Shown here one piece after another: positions 10,439-21,961 of a stretch of DNA of 64,000 bases. The notes beneath the pieces were generated by a model. It was not told the origin of the DNA. It searched no databases and worked only from the letters and a program-made list of their open reading frames with translations. The position numbers and the translations under genes were made by a program. The DNA lies in NCBI RefSeq assembly GCF_030272615.1, contig NC_081415.1, positions 626,635,740 to 626,699,739 on the forward strand, written 5' to 3'. Each line of letters opens with the position of its first letter. Position 1 is the first letter of the stretch. Origin of the DNA: Cryptomeria japonica. Its lineage: Eukaryota; Streptophyta; Pinopsida; Cupressales; Cupressaceae.

Positions 10439-12549
10439 AATACATTTCTAACCATTTACATACATGGAATTTTAATGTCCCTTCATTCTACTCAAGATTT
10501 TAATTAACCACCTATCTCTGTAAGCTTATCTTGCCCTATAATTGTTCTTCTATGAACTCATTATTGGCCTTCAAAACACTCTGCATTTAGTCTGAAATTC
10601 AAACTCTCTTTTAATGGGCCAATATCACACTCATTAGTTCTTGGCCAAATGTTGTCACCATAGTTGGTATGCTTCCCCTTATCACCTCCTCTCCCCTTGC
10701 TCTTGTTTGAGACACTAAAGCGTTGTCACTATTGGTCTGAACTTTTTCCCAAATTCTATGGTACCATCGTCTTTATTACTTTTTTCTTTCACAATCACAC
10801 CAACTCTCTTCTCCTTGGTGGTTTACAAAACTTTCTTACTTTGAATTCGCCATTCATGATGCCCCTTTGATGCCTCTTCAAATTATTTACCTTTAAATTT
10901 GATGAAATGTAATTAAAATTTGAGGCAGTTGGTCTTCATTGCATCATGTCATTAGGAACCAATTGGTATCTTCCAAGAACGAAATGGTTGCTATAAAGAT
11001 ACTTTTGTTTCAAGACACTTGTCATAGATTTGGGTGCTTCTAAAGCATTTTATAAATCCATTTGTCTCCTCCAATCATTGTAATTGAGACCATACTATGA
11101 TGAGGCATTCTATCAAACTTTTTGTATGCCATGCTTGTTCTACATTTGCATGTGTCTACCAAGAGGACAAACGATTATGCTTCAAATGATATTTGTATTC
11201 ATTTCAAGACCTCTATAGGCTTGCGATGATGCTAATAATGTTGTATAGGTTACCTTTACCCTTGCCAATTTCATTTGCTTATAATTCCATATTTAGGATC
11301 AAATATATAGAATGTTGTCATCTGATGGTCCTTTGGATGGTATTCATAATAGTTAGAAAATTGAGAATAAATTTCTTAATATGTATTTTTTTTATGAATC
11401 AAATGAATAAATCCAGATGACATTATGTTGAACACTTTGTGGGCTTTAACCAAACTCTCACATTTGGTGTATCTGATACAAGATAAGTGCATCTTAGCAA
11501 CAATCTTGATTCTATTATCATATTTAAGAGGTTTAGATGCTTGTTTGGGTGAATATTTTGTAATCAACTAACTAATTACAAAATGGTTAGTTCAGCTACA
11601 GGTATAGTGAGATTGTATCTCTCCTCAAAAAGGGGAGGCTACCTTCTGATTGCTAACTCCAACAACTAAAATCTACACTACAATTATAAACACTAAGTTA
11701 CTCATTGGGTGTTACATTCATCATATTCTCTTTTTTCAGAATAGATTTTCTTCCTTGTACAATAATTCTTAAATCACAAACTCATGACATTTACAACATG
11801 TATATTACCACAAGATATTAATTGGAGAAATAATAGCTAATATATAATCAAGTTAAATGAAAAAATGACTAAAGATGTACCAGCAAATTTTAAATAACAA
11901 AGAAATCCACACAAGCCCAAAGTCTTCTATTGCTTCTCTAAACTGATCAAAGAAACAAGATTATGGTATACGAGTAGCTCAAAGTCTCCCGCATACACCA
12001 TAATTTAACTGCTCTATGTGGATAATATAATAGAACACAAAGTCTCAAGACTATTACCAAATTGCACGTAACGAGACTCCAAATATAATAATATAGCGCA
12101 AAGTCTAGAAAACTATATTTCATCACCTCTTAAAAAATGATATCTCCAGACTACACAATTCAACCACATCAAGATAATGTGATAAGAAAGACATAAGAAC
12201 AATCTCACCACATAACACATTGAATCCAAGGCAAAGATTAGATGCCAATTTTCTTCTTTATTGATTGAATCTTGATTTTCACTTTAAGCACAAAGTATTA
12301 AAATGCTTCTCAAATCAGTAGAGTCTCAATGCAAAGGCTAAAAGGTCTTAATTAAAATGGTGCTTCCTCCTTTATATAGAGGAAAGACTTGAGAAAAAAT
12401 AGGAAATCTACAACTACTTTGACTTATTCAATAGTACAGTCCAATTTGATTTAGGACTCATGATGTGTCTACATGTAATTTTATATTTACAAAAAGACAT
12501 GTAAAATGTCAATGACAAAACTACAAACTACACAACTAGAAAGCATGAA
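10439..12549. other. No gene recognised; A/T-rich repeat debris
   Basis: Short frames only, none resembling a known protein. A small inverted repeat TTTTGTAAT..ATTACAAAA lies at about 11557-11583. The 11880-12400 part has repeated CAAAGTCT phrases and looks LTR-like, but no ends were defined. Confidence 0.35.
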
Positions 12550-12851
12550 AAAATAGCTGTGTCCAGAGACACATATTCATCATCCTCATTATTTCTCAAG
12601 AACTCTTCAAATTTCTAAAGGACAACTTCCATCTCTGATTCATCAGGTCTCGATGTATGACTTGAAATGGTTTGAACCCTTGTGATAGAATCTTCTATGT
12701 TGATATATCATTTCTTGTGCTTCTTCAAAATGGTCTCAAAGTTATCCAAAATCACCTGAAAATCCACAAATTTATCAATAGAAGATATTGTGAAATCTTC
12801 TACTGCAATCTCGGTCCGAATTAGTGAATTGAATTCATGGATAACTATTTC
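12550..12851 (-). pseudogene. Fragment of an unknown acidic, helical ORF
   Basis: Minus-strand translation from about 12835 gives roughly 90 residues of protein-like, Glu/Asp/Ile-rich sequence with two stops (one after KKHKK, one inside the FEEFL region). It predicts mainly helix and could be a piece of a retroelement Gag or leader ORF; no family was recognised. The LTR that starts at 12852 abuts its upstream end, so it is probably the older target sequence of that insertion. Confidence 0.35.
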
Positions 12852-13013
12852 TGTAGACACCTAAAAGTTGCACAACCAATTAAGTGAATTTTATTCATTT
12901 AATTATCCTTAATTCTTCCAATTAATTAAATTAAGATTTAATTAATATCCATATTCTTCTAATTGACCATTAATCAAATTAAATATTTGATTAATATTTC
13001 CCTTTTTCTATCT

Positions 13014-13290
13014 AAGCTATTTTTAATTAAATTCACATTTAATTAAAATCCCCCTTCTAGCCATTTTTTATTAAATTCACATTTAATTAAATCCCCCTTC
13101 TAACCATTTTTAATTAAATTCACATTTAACTAAAATCCCCCTCTAAACCATTTTAAATTAAATTCACATTTAATTAAAATCCCCCTCTAAGCTGTTTTTA
13201 ATTAAATTCATATTTAATTAAAATCCCCCTATAAGCCATTTTTAATTAAATTTACATTTAATTAAATCCCCCTTCTAGCCCATTTAATTA
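13014..13290. repeat. About six copies of a 44-bp A/T-rich tandem repeat
   Basis: Units follow the pattern TTTTAATTAAATTCACATTT, then AATTAAAATCCCCCTTCTAG and CCA. Copies begin near 13021, 13065, 13108, 13152, 13196 and 13240, with small length and base changes. Each unit contains the inverted phrase TTAATTAAA/TTTAATTAA. It lies in the U3 part of the LTR, upstream of the TATA box. Confidence 0.85.
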
Positions 13291-14004
13291 AAACCACCCA
13301 CTTGCAAAATTAAAAATCACATTTAAATAAATATTTAATTATTTAAATCCTACAAATGCAAGTTGCAACTAATGATTAAAATTAATTAATTTTATTTTAA
13401 TTAAATTCTTTTTTTCCCACCCACTTGCAAAATCCTACATCTCCCACTTGCCTCCTAAACCTCTTCTAGAGTCTTCTAGATTCTTCTAATCTTATCTTAA
13501 TTAGCCTAATCCATCTCTTAAACATTTGCACATTCCTTAAGAGAAGTCACTTCTCAAAAATGCCTCAGTCTTTGAAATGAATTAAAGGTTTTATGTCCTC
13601 AACAAGTTAACCTTTAAAGTCTTCCAAACCATTAATAATTAACTCAACTCTTCCCACAAGGTTAAAGACTCTCTCTCTAACTTAACCCTCAACTAATCCA
13701 AGAGTCTCATGAAGCATCCATGGCTTTGATCCTAGTTATTTTTTTAAGCCTTGCACAAGAGTTTACCCCTTGGGTAAAAGCTTTATCCAATGGATAACTC
13801 TAACCTAACCTTAACCCTTACCTCCTAAGGTAACCTCCATGTCTTCTCAGACATTTAATGCCTCTTACATCTCCTCTCAAGCACCCTCTTGTTGACAATT
13901 GTCACCATTTCATTGGTGAAAATTGTAAACATGGATTGAGTAAATTTCAATCCTAGCCCTTGTTGAGATTATTCAATCTCAACCCTTCATTGCCCTATTT
14001 TCCA

Positions 14005-14012
14005 TATAAATA
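14005..14012 (+). promoter_or_regulatory. TATA box of the 12852 LTR
   Basis: TATAAATA followed directly by GAGCTCTC and a CATTCTTG phrase. The solo LTR at 18509 has TATATAAG followed by AGCTCTC at the equivalent place, suggesting a shared core-promoter layout. Confidence 0.7.
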
Positions 14013-14439
14013 GAGCTCTCATTCTTGATTTTAAGATATCCAAGTCTTTGTGCATCAAACTTATAGTCTCATTTCATCAAGCATTGATAAAATCTCTTTA
14101 ATAATAGTAATTAGATCATTTAGTTTTACATATCATGTCATCAATATCATGTTAGCTTCATCTATATGCTATTTTTATGTCATTTTAAACCATTTTCATG
14201 ATAGTTTTAGCTTCATATCAATATCTTGCATCATAGCATTATCTAAGTTTTATATCTAGATCATTTACTAAGATCATCCATTTTGATCTTAGAATCATCA
14301 CATATCCCTCGTTCTTTTGGTTGTCATCCTATAGGTCAAGTGCTCTTCCAAGTTGAGAGCCACCTTCATTTGAAGGATCCTTGGAGATAGAGAAAAATGA
14401 GACGTGCTTAATATCTTTATTATTTCACTTGTTTGTTCT

Positions 14440-15642
14440 TGTAGTGTCATAAAATTGTGACCCTAGCAATTTACGACTGCATTAGGGTCCTCACGCATGT
14501 GAACTCGAATCCTCTAGCCTGATCGAAGACCGGAGAGTGCTCGACTTGCAAAAACAACTTCTTCCTTAGCCTCTGCATCACCCCGACTACATTCTATCCT
14601 GGAGAAAGGGGTAGGATAGGGGCGTGGCACCCTTGTCCTCCTAGGATAGGGGCAAGGTGCCCTTGTCCTTGCCCTATTTTAGGGCAGGACCCTTCCTAGA
14701 GCATGTCTTGTGGGTTGTGCCTCGGGTAGAAAACCTCCTCGATGTCTGCCTGTGACAAAATTCAAATCCACCAACATGTATTTAAGGGGGCATTCTCTCT
14801 CTCATTTGCATAAGTTGGATGAGTGGGAAATTCACAAGCGATCAAGCATTCAAGCATTCAAGCATTCTTGCATTCTTTTCCAGCATTGAGCATTCTCAAG
14901 TCCCCCTTCAGGGCTAGGTGTTGTATTCAAGTCAAGGATCCAACCATTGAAGAGGAGATTGATTCCAACATACAATTCGACACAAGAATTTCTATCAACA
15001 TTGCTACTACAACCTCCCTTGAGGTGACTTATAATTCAGTCTTTCATTTACATTTACTTGTAAGTACTTTCTTTCATTACTTGGTTAATTCTAAAACTGG
15101 GGTTTGACCTAAAGGTAAACCCCCAATCCCAACCCCTTTTCCTCTCTTTTCTATGTGTAGGTTGCAGGTGCGCAACTGTACTTTCAGATTCGGGCTTCAT
15201 TTGCAGAGGCAGAAAAACCCTTTTCATTTCGTGGATTTTTTGGAGGATCATGTACATTCTCGCCACGGTCCGAACAACTTTTCGTCAAATTTGTAGGGCA
15301 ACTTCGTTTCGACATTTTATTGCCAGATCCAGGTGTGCGGCTTCATCCCATATTCTGATCTCAAGTTATAATTGATTCTTTGTCACTTTTGCGCTACATA
15401 ATCTAATCAATTTGTTTCCAAATCAAACAAAGGAAGAAGGGATCATCCCAACATTCTTAATTCATTCAGAATTCAATCTATCATCTTTGTGTGGAGATTG
15501 AATCTAGTGAATTATCCCTTATCTTCCTAATGTAATGGTGAAAAGTGCTTGAAGGATAATCAATAGTGAAACTCTCATCTCTCTTTGAGGGAAAGGGTAG
15601 TTTTCCTCTTGATCTATCACTCATCATTTTCCCACCATTACA
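14440..15642 (+). repeat. Gypsy-A 5' LTR
   Basis: It begins TGTAGTGTCATAAAATTG and ends CACCATTACA just before the PBS. It carries two GC-rich hairpin units near 14605-14675 and a TATTTAAG promoter-like box near 14779. The short frame at 14823-15107 recurs in the 3' LTR only because the LTR is duplicated, so I do not call it a gene. Confidence 0.85.
14605..14675. repeat. GC-rich inverted units in the Gypsy-A LTR
   Basis: Two successive units of the form GGATAGGGGCGTGGCACCC followed by TTGTCC can fold on themselves (AGGGGC-GTG-GCACCC type). The 3' LTR has only one such unit (about 22887-22912). A related unit occurs in the unrelated solo LTR near 19672-19765. Confidence 0.65.
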
Positions 15643-15645
15643 TTT

Positions 15646-15663
15646 TGGTGAACCCAACATCTT
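15646..15663 (+). other. Gypsy-A primer-binding site
   Basis: TGGTGAACCCAACATCTT begins three bases after the LTR end. The tRNA used was not identified from memory; comparison with plant tRNA 3' ends would settle it. Confidence 0.55.
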
Positions 15664-16868
15664 GCATGCTTTCCTTTGAACAACATTGCATATTTTTCAT
15701 TTACAAGTTTCAATTTTTTGCAAACTTAGTGGTTAAATCATTGAAAACCCTAGTTTTTAAAATTAAAATTGAACTTGTGATTTATAAAAATTGCTTGTGG
15801 TTATATTAGATCTGAAAATTTCTTTGTTTGTCAAATTCAATTTCCTCATTGTCTTGTTCAATTTGCAATTAAAATTTACAAAATTAAGAGGTTACTTGTT
15901 AAAACCCTAATTTTCAAAAATCATCTTGAACTTGTGCAAAAATTGGATTTCAATTTAATTTTCAGATTTCTTATTGTTCTCAGACTTGTCTTCAATCCTA
16001 CAATTCAAATTTTCAATTTTCCCTCTTTTTCCCAAAATTCAAATTTCAAAATTAAGTGGTTAGGTCATCAAACCCTAATTTTTAAAATTAATTGGATTTT
16101 ATGTGATTTGAAATCAATTTCATTTACATTCAGATTTTTAAACATTTTCCAAAGTGTCGCTTTTCATTAGGTTTGACCCTTTTCAAAATTACAATTCAAT
16201 TCCTCTTCTTCTTCAAAACCCTAATAGGGTTCTATTTTCACATTTGTGTCTTCGTTTCACCCATCTAGAGATCATAAACTTCGTCTTTTTTGTGGGGTTA
16301 GCTTTAAAATCATCATAATATCCATCCTTGAAAAATATTGAAAAAAATTGGTTGGACCATGTGCGTTCCCGCCACAGTCCTCGGCTTTTTTCCCAAAATT
16401 TTGGGAGACTGTTATGACTATATTTATCAGACTAAATCTGAAAGATTGGCTAATTTTATCAATTTTTGATCCCTCTAGAATCGAAAATACCTTCAAAATT
16501 CAACATTTCAACTTTCAAGAAAAATTTAAAAATTTAGAGGTTAATTATAGTCTGCCCTGATTTTAAAATTTTGATTTTACAATTAAGTGGTATTCCCTTG
16601 GCCCTAATTTTAAACTTCCAATTTCCTCTCATTTTTTTTTTATTATTTTTTGGAAATTGTGTCATTCGCTTTCTTCAACAAAGTTCAAATTGGGTAATCA
16701 TTATTTTCTTAAATTTTGCATTGCTCAATTTTGTAAGCTTTGTCCTACAATTCAAAATTCAAATTTTCCCTCTAGTGCATGAGTTTTACCACTATTAGTC
16801 CTACCTATCCTATCCCCGTTAGATGAAGGATTAGAATTAAGGCTTCCTAAGGTTTAATTACCGAGGAG
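15664..16868 (+). other. Gypsy-A leader with about 165-bp degenerate repeats
   Basis: No gene. The phrase GTGGTTA-x-TCAT-x-AAAACCCTA, then ATTTTTAAAATTA, recurs near 15729, 15889 and 16056, with weaker copies near 16538 and 16587. Around 16290-16440 is a block (AAAATCATCATA ... GGACCATG ... CCCAAAATTTTGGG) that also appears in the solo LTR at 18820-18960. Confidence 0.6.
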
Positions 16869-18508
16869 ATGGAGCCTAATTTGGGTGACTTCTTTAATGA
16901 GGATGATGCTAATTCTTCTCATCCAAATCATGTGCCTATTCACCCCATTGATGGATCCCATGATGAAGAAGAAGCTTTAACTAGGGTTTGTTTAGATCAA
17001 CTTTCTACATTGGACAATCAATTTGATAGCTTTCAACAATGGATGTCCTAAGAATACCCTAATAGTGAAGCTCTTCCATTAATTGAAGGTCTTAAGCGCA
17101 TGCTTCAAAGTGATAAGAATGGAATTGATATATTGCATGGCATCTCACATATTGTTGATTCTAATTTCATTCCTATCAAGAGTTGTGCTGAAACCCTAGG
17201 TTACTCACAACTTTCAACACAAGTCAATTCCTCTATTCCTTTGACCAATCTTATGACTAGTATTCCTACTTTCACATCTAACATCATGGCTACTTCAACT
17301 CAAACTGTCATTCCTACATCCATAGGTCATGGGGGAAATCCCTCTTCTTCATTTAATCCTCCATAGATACCTATGTCTTCCATGAGTATTCCTACTATTC
17401 CTCAACAAATCAGTGTGACACAAGGGGGTAATTCCTTCAACAACTTTATTCCTCCTTTAAGTGTACCTTTTCCTACCCAATCATCACCAATGCCTACTTA
17501 TCATAGTGTCCCACCATCTTATTCTTAGTCCATGCCTTCTTTCAACAATATCACACCACCTTCTCAATCACCTATGTCTAACATGAATTCTTCTACCGAA
17601 ATGACAATTAACAATCTTGCTCAAATAAAATCTTCTTTACAACAACAAATTGCTTCTATGAGTCACTCCAAGTTCAATGTGCCCACCTTTGATGTTGTGA
17701 GCCCACTTTCTCTTGATATTGTTAAAGTCATGCCACCTAAACATGTTGAGATCCCTCAATTGGAACTCTTTAATGGAAAAGGTGATCCTCTTACGCATGT
17801 CAAAACATTTGAAACCTTGTGTACAGATATTGCTTATGATCAATGATTGCTTGCAAAACTATTTACAAGAACACTAAGAGATAAGGCTTTACAATGGTAT
17901 TGTTCTCTACCTTCCTATTCTATCACTTCCTTTCAACAACTAGCAAATGCTTTCATACAAAAATTTCAAAACAACATTTGTCCTAAAATTACTTTGACTG
18001 ATTTATGCATTGTAAACAAGGTGTTAACGAGAAAGTGATTGATTTCATTGGCAGATATAAGCACTTGTGTGCTCAAATTTCTTTTCATGTGCTTGATAAT
18101 GATATTCAAAGAAATTTTTATTTTTTATTTACAAAAATATATCAGGGAAAAGCTTCTTTTGTACAAGTTTACTTCCTTCCCGCAGTTGTGCACAACACTC
18201 CACAATTATCAACTGGTTGTGAGTCAAATGGAGAAATCCACTCCTATGTCTCCAAGTAATAAGGGGGAGAGTGTTCAACAACTGTTTGCAAAGTTAAAAC
18301 CAACAAAAAGATTCATCAAGTTCAATGATCCAATCAACAACAACCATGTGAATGCTACAATAGGTGTGCCTCCTTTTTCTTTTTTTTTCCAAAGAGAGAG
18401 ATAACTTACTCCTTTGAATGAATCTTTGCATAGCATTATGTCTCAGTTATTGCATAGAAATGTTATCAAACTTCCTCCTATAAAACAAGTTGATCCTTCC
18501 AAACTTGC
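16869..18508 (+). pseudogene. Gypsy-A gag, first part
   Basis: Coding starts with ATG at 16869 (MEPNLGDF..., acidic N-terminus), then a Pro/Ser/Thr-rich low-complexity stretch to about 17640, then a Retrotrans_gag-type domain (about 17730-18120) with the conserved L-x-LFNGKGDP start, a W near ALQWY and an F-x-KF block. In-frame stops (for example near 17049, 17366 and 17527) and frame changes after 18040 and near 18260-18400 inactivate it. Gag would form the particle shell. The frame stops at the solo LTR and resumes at 20192, where the zinc knuckle follows. Confidence 0.75.
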
Positions 18509-19048
18509 TGTAGCGTCGTAAATTGTACGCACTTACTAGGGTGGTACAATTTCACACCTGGTTTAGCACCCGCCTTGGCACATTTTGCATTTTGCATTGC
18601 ATTTCCCCTTTAGCACTTAATTAATTAAATTAATTAGGTCTAAGGTTCTATTTTATCATTTCCCATATCATAAAGTTGGGCCCTTTTCATTAAAGTGTGC
18701 CCCTTTCATTTTATTCTTCCAATACATCATTTAATCAAAAACCCTAATTAGGTCCTATTTTGAACTTGGGGGCTTGATTTCGGGGGTCAAAACATCTTGA
18801 AATCAGCTGTAACTTCGGGATTCTCTCTAAAATCATCATATCCGACGGCCCTGAAAGTTTGGTGAAAAGTTGTTCGGACCATGGTGCCCGGAGAGGGCCA
18901 TGGCGCCCGGAGTGCACAGAGTCCCAGACATTTTTCCCAAAATTTTAGGAGCGCGATCCAATCATAAAATAAAGCTTAACCCCAAAAAATTGGTGGGAGA
19001 TTCAATCTCTAGGTCGGCCAAAAGTTGAAATTAAGACCTAGGGTTTCA

Positions 19049-19056
19049 TATATAAG
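19049..19056 (+). promoter_or_regulatory. TATA box of the solo LTR
   Basis: TATATAAG followed by AGCTCTCTTTCTTC. The layout matches the TATA region at 14005. Confidence 0.65.
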
Positions 19057-19671
19057 AGCTCTCTTTCTTCATTTGAAAGGATCCAAAATTTTGGTTTCAG
19101 GGACCTTCTATGCAGAAAAAGAGTAGATCTTTGAAGACTTCAACAACATTCAACATCCATCCATCAAGAATTCATCAATTTCATTCATCCATTTAGGGCT
19201 TTGAAGACATTGAAGAGCAATAGGGGATTACCGACTGAAGATTGGCTTGTACCCCTCCCTTGGGGTTGGGTATGATTTCATGTTGTTTTCATGTCTTTGC
19301 ATAAGCCTCTTTGTATCATTTGTATTCATTCTTTAGATCACTTTGCATCTTGATTTGGAGAATTTACATTATCATTTACAGGCAATTAGGGTTTACTTTC
19401 TAGGTTGCTCTAGTTTGCTTACTTGCATTTTAGGATCTTGCACACATACAAGGTCTGCACACACACATTACTTTTACAATACAACTTGGCTATTTGTGGA
19501 GGTGGAAATCACCAAAGTGGGGGTTTGACTAAGGAAAAACCCTATATAGCCACCTATAACCCTTTTCAGATATAAGTGCAGATTTTCGAATTCGAAGGAC
19601 GCCGCAAGTTGCAGTTCTGACGGGAGCGGACCGAGACAAAACTTCACACCAAATTCCAACCCAGAAGACTA

Positions 19672-19765
19672 GGACAGGGGCGTGGGGCACCCTGGTCCTA
19701 CCAGGACAGGGGCACTGGGCACCCTGGTCCCTGGGACAGTGGCGCTGGGCGCCCTGGTCCCTCTG
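19672..19765. repeat. Three-unit GC-rich minisatellite with hairpin units
   Basis: Three successive units of about 30 bp follow GGGACAGGGGCGCTGGGC-GCCCTGGTCC with variants. Each unit is itself an inverted repeat around a short central TGG. It lies in the downstream part of the solo LTR. An isolated further arm occurs at 19830-19850. Confidence 0.75.
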
Positions 19766-20191
19766 TCGGACAACAAGTTTCAGATAGCTTTTCAGGTTGC
19801 AGAACAGCAGTTTCAGGGGCAGAATCAGGACAGTGGCGCCTTCGCCCCCATCCCGAACATTTTCACTTAGATTTTAACTTTGGGTACGCATTTGCATTCT
19901 TGTCTTGTCCTTGTGTTTATAGCTTTCCATTATTTAATCTCAATTTTGCAATCTTGTGCTCAAAGTTACTAGTTCATACTTACACTTTAGGGTTAATAGT
20001 TGAACTTGCATCATTTTATCTATCATTTGCAACAAAGGAATAGGAATCCCAATAGGTAGCCCATGGCTCGCTCTTCCACAAAAAGAAGTAGCCAATTGTG
20101 TGATACCTCTAGGCTCTTTCGTATTCCACAAGTGTGTGATTGAAAGTGAGATTAGGGCATGTTTGCTTAATGTCACTTTTTCCCTTACACA

Positions 20192-20983
20192 CTTTCATCT
20201 CCTTATTTTGATAACAATTCCTTTTGCCAATTTCATCATCAACTTGGTCATGATACTGAGAAATGTTTTGCATTGAAAAATAAGTTTCAAGACTTTATTG
20301 GTAATAATACTATATCTATGGCAGGTGTGAATAATAAAGGGAATAAATCAGTTGCTCCTCCTAATCAAAATCTTAAGATTTTCACTAATCCCTTTCCATC
20401 TCATACCTCTAACGTTATTGAGATTGTGCCTAATTCTCTCACTTCTGAAGCAGTCATCTGTATGGCTCCAAATTTGGTTAATATGGTAGAAACACAACAT
20501 ATGCCTAAGGATCCTTGTATTACATTTGACCCTAGTGAGACCACTAGAGCACCCGATGGCCCTTTATACATAGTTGCAAAGGTTAAGGATATCCCTTGCC
20601 GTGGTGCCCTGATTGATCCCTCTTGCATGGTTAATGTCACAATTGAAGAGTATCTTTTCACTTTACAATTACATAAACCACTAGATGATGCTTCTAATGT
20701 AGTTGTGAAGTTATTTCATGGTTTCTCTTGTCCTACTATTGGCTCTATCACCCTTCCTGTTGAAATTCATAGTAAATCCTTGGATGTTGACTTTTTTATT
20801 ATACCTTCTTCTGAGCAATTCCATGTGAAGTTGGGCTATCCTTGGATATTTTCCATGAAGGCTATTGCTTCTCCAATCCACAAGTGTCATAAATTTCCTC
20901 ACAATGGAGAAATCATAACCGTAAACCATAGCTTATTTCGTCCATCCGAAAGAAGCCTCGGTGTTCCTAATGATCTCTTTTAG
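20192..20983 (+). pseudogene. Gypsy-A gag end and protease-like domain
   Basis: After the solo LTR the frame continues with a zinc knuckle of the Gypsy type (CQFHHQLGHDTEKC, about 20226-20267), then a linker and a retropepsin-like domain. The site normally D-S/T-G reads L-I-D-P-S (Asp at about 20615), so catalysis is doubtful. The downstream block ..LGYPW..M.A..S..H.C.KFPHNG is clearly homologous to the protease region at 58846-59760 of Gypsy-2. The ORF stops at 20983. A protease would cleave the Gag polyprotein inside particles. Confidence 0.7.
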
Positions 20984-21055
20984 CCTCAACAATTTCAATC
21001 TCTTCCATCAAGGAGTGATGCTCTTTTTCAATCTTATAAAAAATGGAAGAACGAT

Positions 21056-21961
21056 ATGATCTTATCCTTCAGTCAACCTAGATCGCCAACACTTGATATT
21101 CCTATTATTCTTCAAGATGAGGTTCTTCCCCTCTCAGATAGAACTAATCTTCCTACTAAGGAAAATTGTCAACCTACTCCTATGGATGTGACTTTACCTT
21201 TTATTAAAGAGAACAACAATATTCCTCCTAAGGTTAGACCTATACCTCCTCCTCATGATGGACCTGGTCTTCTACCTGCACCTAACATTCCTCCTTTCTA
21301 TGGCGCAGTTCCACCTGCTTCCTCTTATCGAGAGAAGAGGCCTGCCTCTCTTATTGTTCAACCAAAAATACCTCAACCTAAACCTTCCACTATTAAGGGG
21401 AAAACCATTCCTACTTCAAATTTTGCTCCTCCTTCTCAACCTTTCACTAAGACTAGAAGGAATCATTGTGCGAGAGAATGCTGATGAAGATGTCGTGTTC
21501 AAGCTTGTGAAGCTATCCCTCAAAATACTCAATCTCCTCAAACTCTGACAATTGACATGATTCCCTTTTCTCCTAAGAAAGATGTTAAACCTACATCTCT
21601 AAATCATAAGTTGCATATAACATGTGATGGTTTTACTCCTATTCATGTTCTTGTTACTCTTTCTCTAAACTTTGATGAAGAAATAAGTGAAAATGTTATT
21701 CATAATGGCAATACAACTCCTAATGCTTCTGATAGTGAGTATGAGTATGTTGATGTGGACAAACATTTATCGGATGAGTTTTCACAAACTTTAATACTAG
21801 CTCCTAGAATCGAACAAAGTGACTTACAACATGAGCATAGTCCTTGTTTGGATCTTGTGATAGCTCCTTCTATTGTGCTCAATGCCACTCCTTTGGCATG
21901 TTTCTCGCCTTCTCGAAATAGTGATCAACAAGATCGGGAGGCAGATGTCGTGCTAGATTAG
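21056..21961 (+). pseudogene. Gypsy-A post-protease ORF, Pro-rich then acidic
   Basis: Two consecutive frames, 21056-21484 and 21557-21961, follow the protease-like region. The first is Pro/Thr/Ile-rich low complexity with a basic end. The second is acidic (DSEYEYVDVDKH). A frame change separates them near 21480-21550. In Gypsy-2 the region after the protease carries a G-patch and then RT; here neither is visible and the DNA turns non-coding. I do not recognise a function. It may be a degenerate remnant of the protease-RT linker. Confidence 0.45.

Larger units (their letters stand above)
12852..14439 (+). mobile_element. LTR starting TGTAGACACC, interrupted by Gypsy-A
   Basis: It begins TGTAGACACCTAAAAG, the same start (in opposite orientation) as the LTR ending at 32039, so the two belong to one broad LTR family. 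It contains a 44-bp tandem repeat (13014-13290) and a TATA box (14005-14012), then a leader-like region. At 14440 it is cut by the Gypsy-A 5' LTR. Its right-hand remainder was not found in the window. It could be a solo LTR or the 5' LTR of a larger lost element. Confidence 0.65.
18509..20191 (+). mobile_element. Solo LTR inserted in Gypsy-A gag
   Basis: It begins TGTAGCGTCGTAAATTG and ends CCCTTACACA. The flanks are CTTGC (18504-18508) and CTTTC (20192-20196), a 5-bp target duplication with one mismatch. The gag frame reads sensibly when the insert is skipped, which fixes the ends. It has no internal region, so it is a solo LTR left by recombination. It contains a TATA box (19049) and a GC-rich tandem hairpin block (19672-19765). 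Frames inside (for example 19682-19870) are chance. Confidence 0.8.

Noticed and set aside
14823-15107. A 94-residue frame whose N-terminus recurs at 23063
   Set aside because: It recurs only because it lies in the two LTRs of Gypsy-A. The copies diverge in frame and no family is recognised.
20401-20929. Minus-strand frames opposite the Gypsy-A protease region
   Set aside because: Shadows of the plus-strand retropepsin-like coding region.
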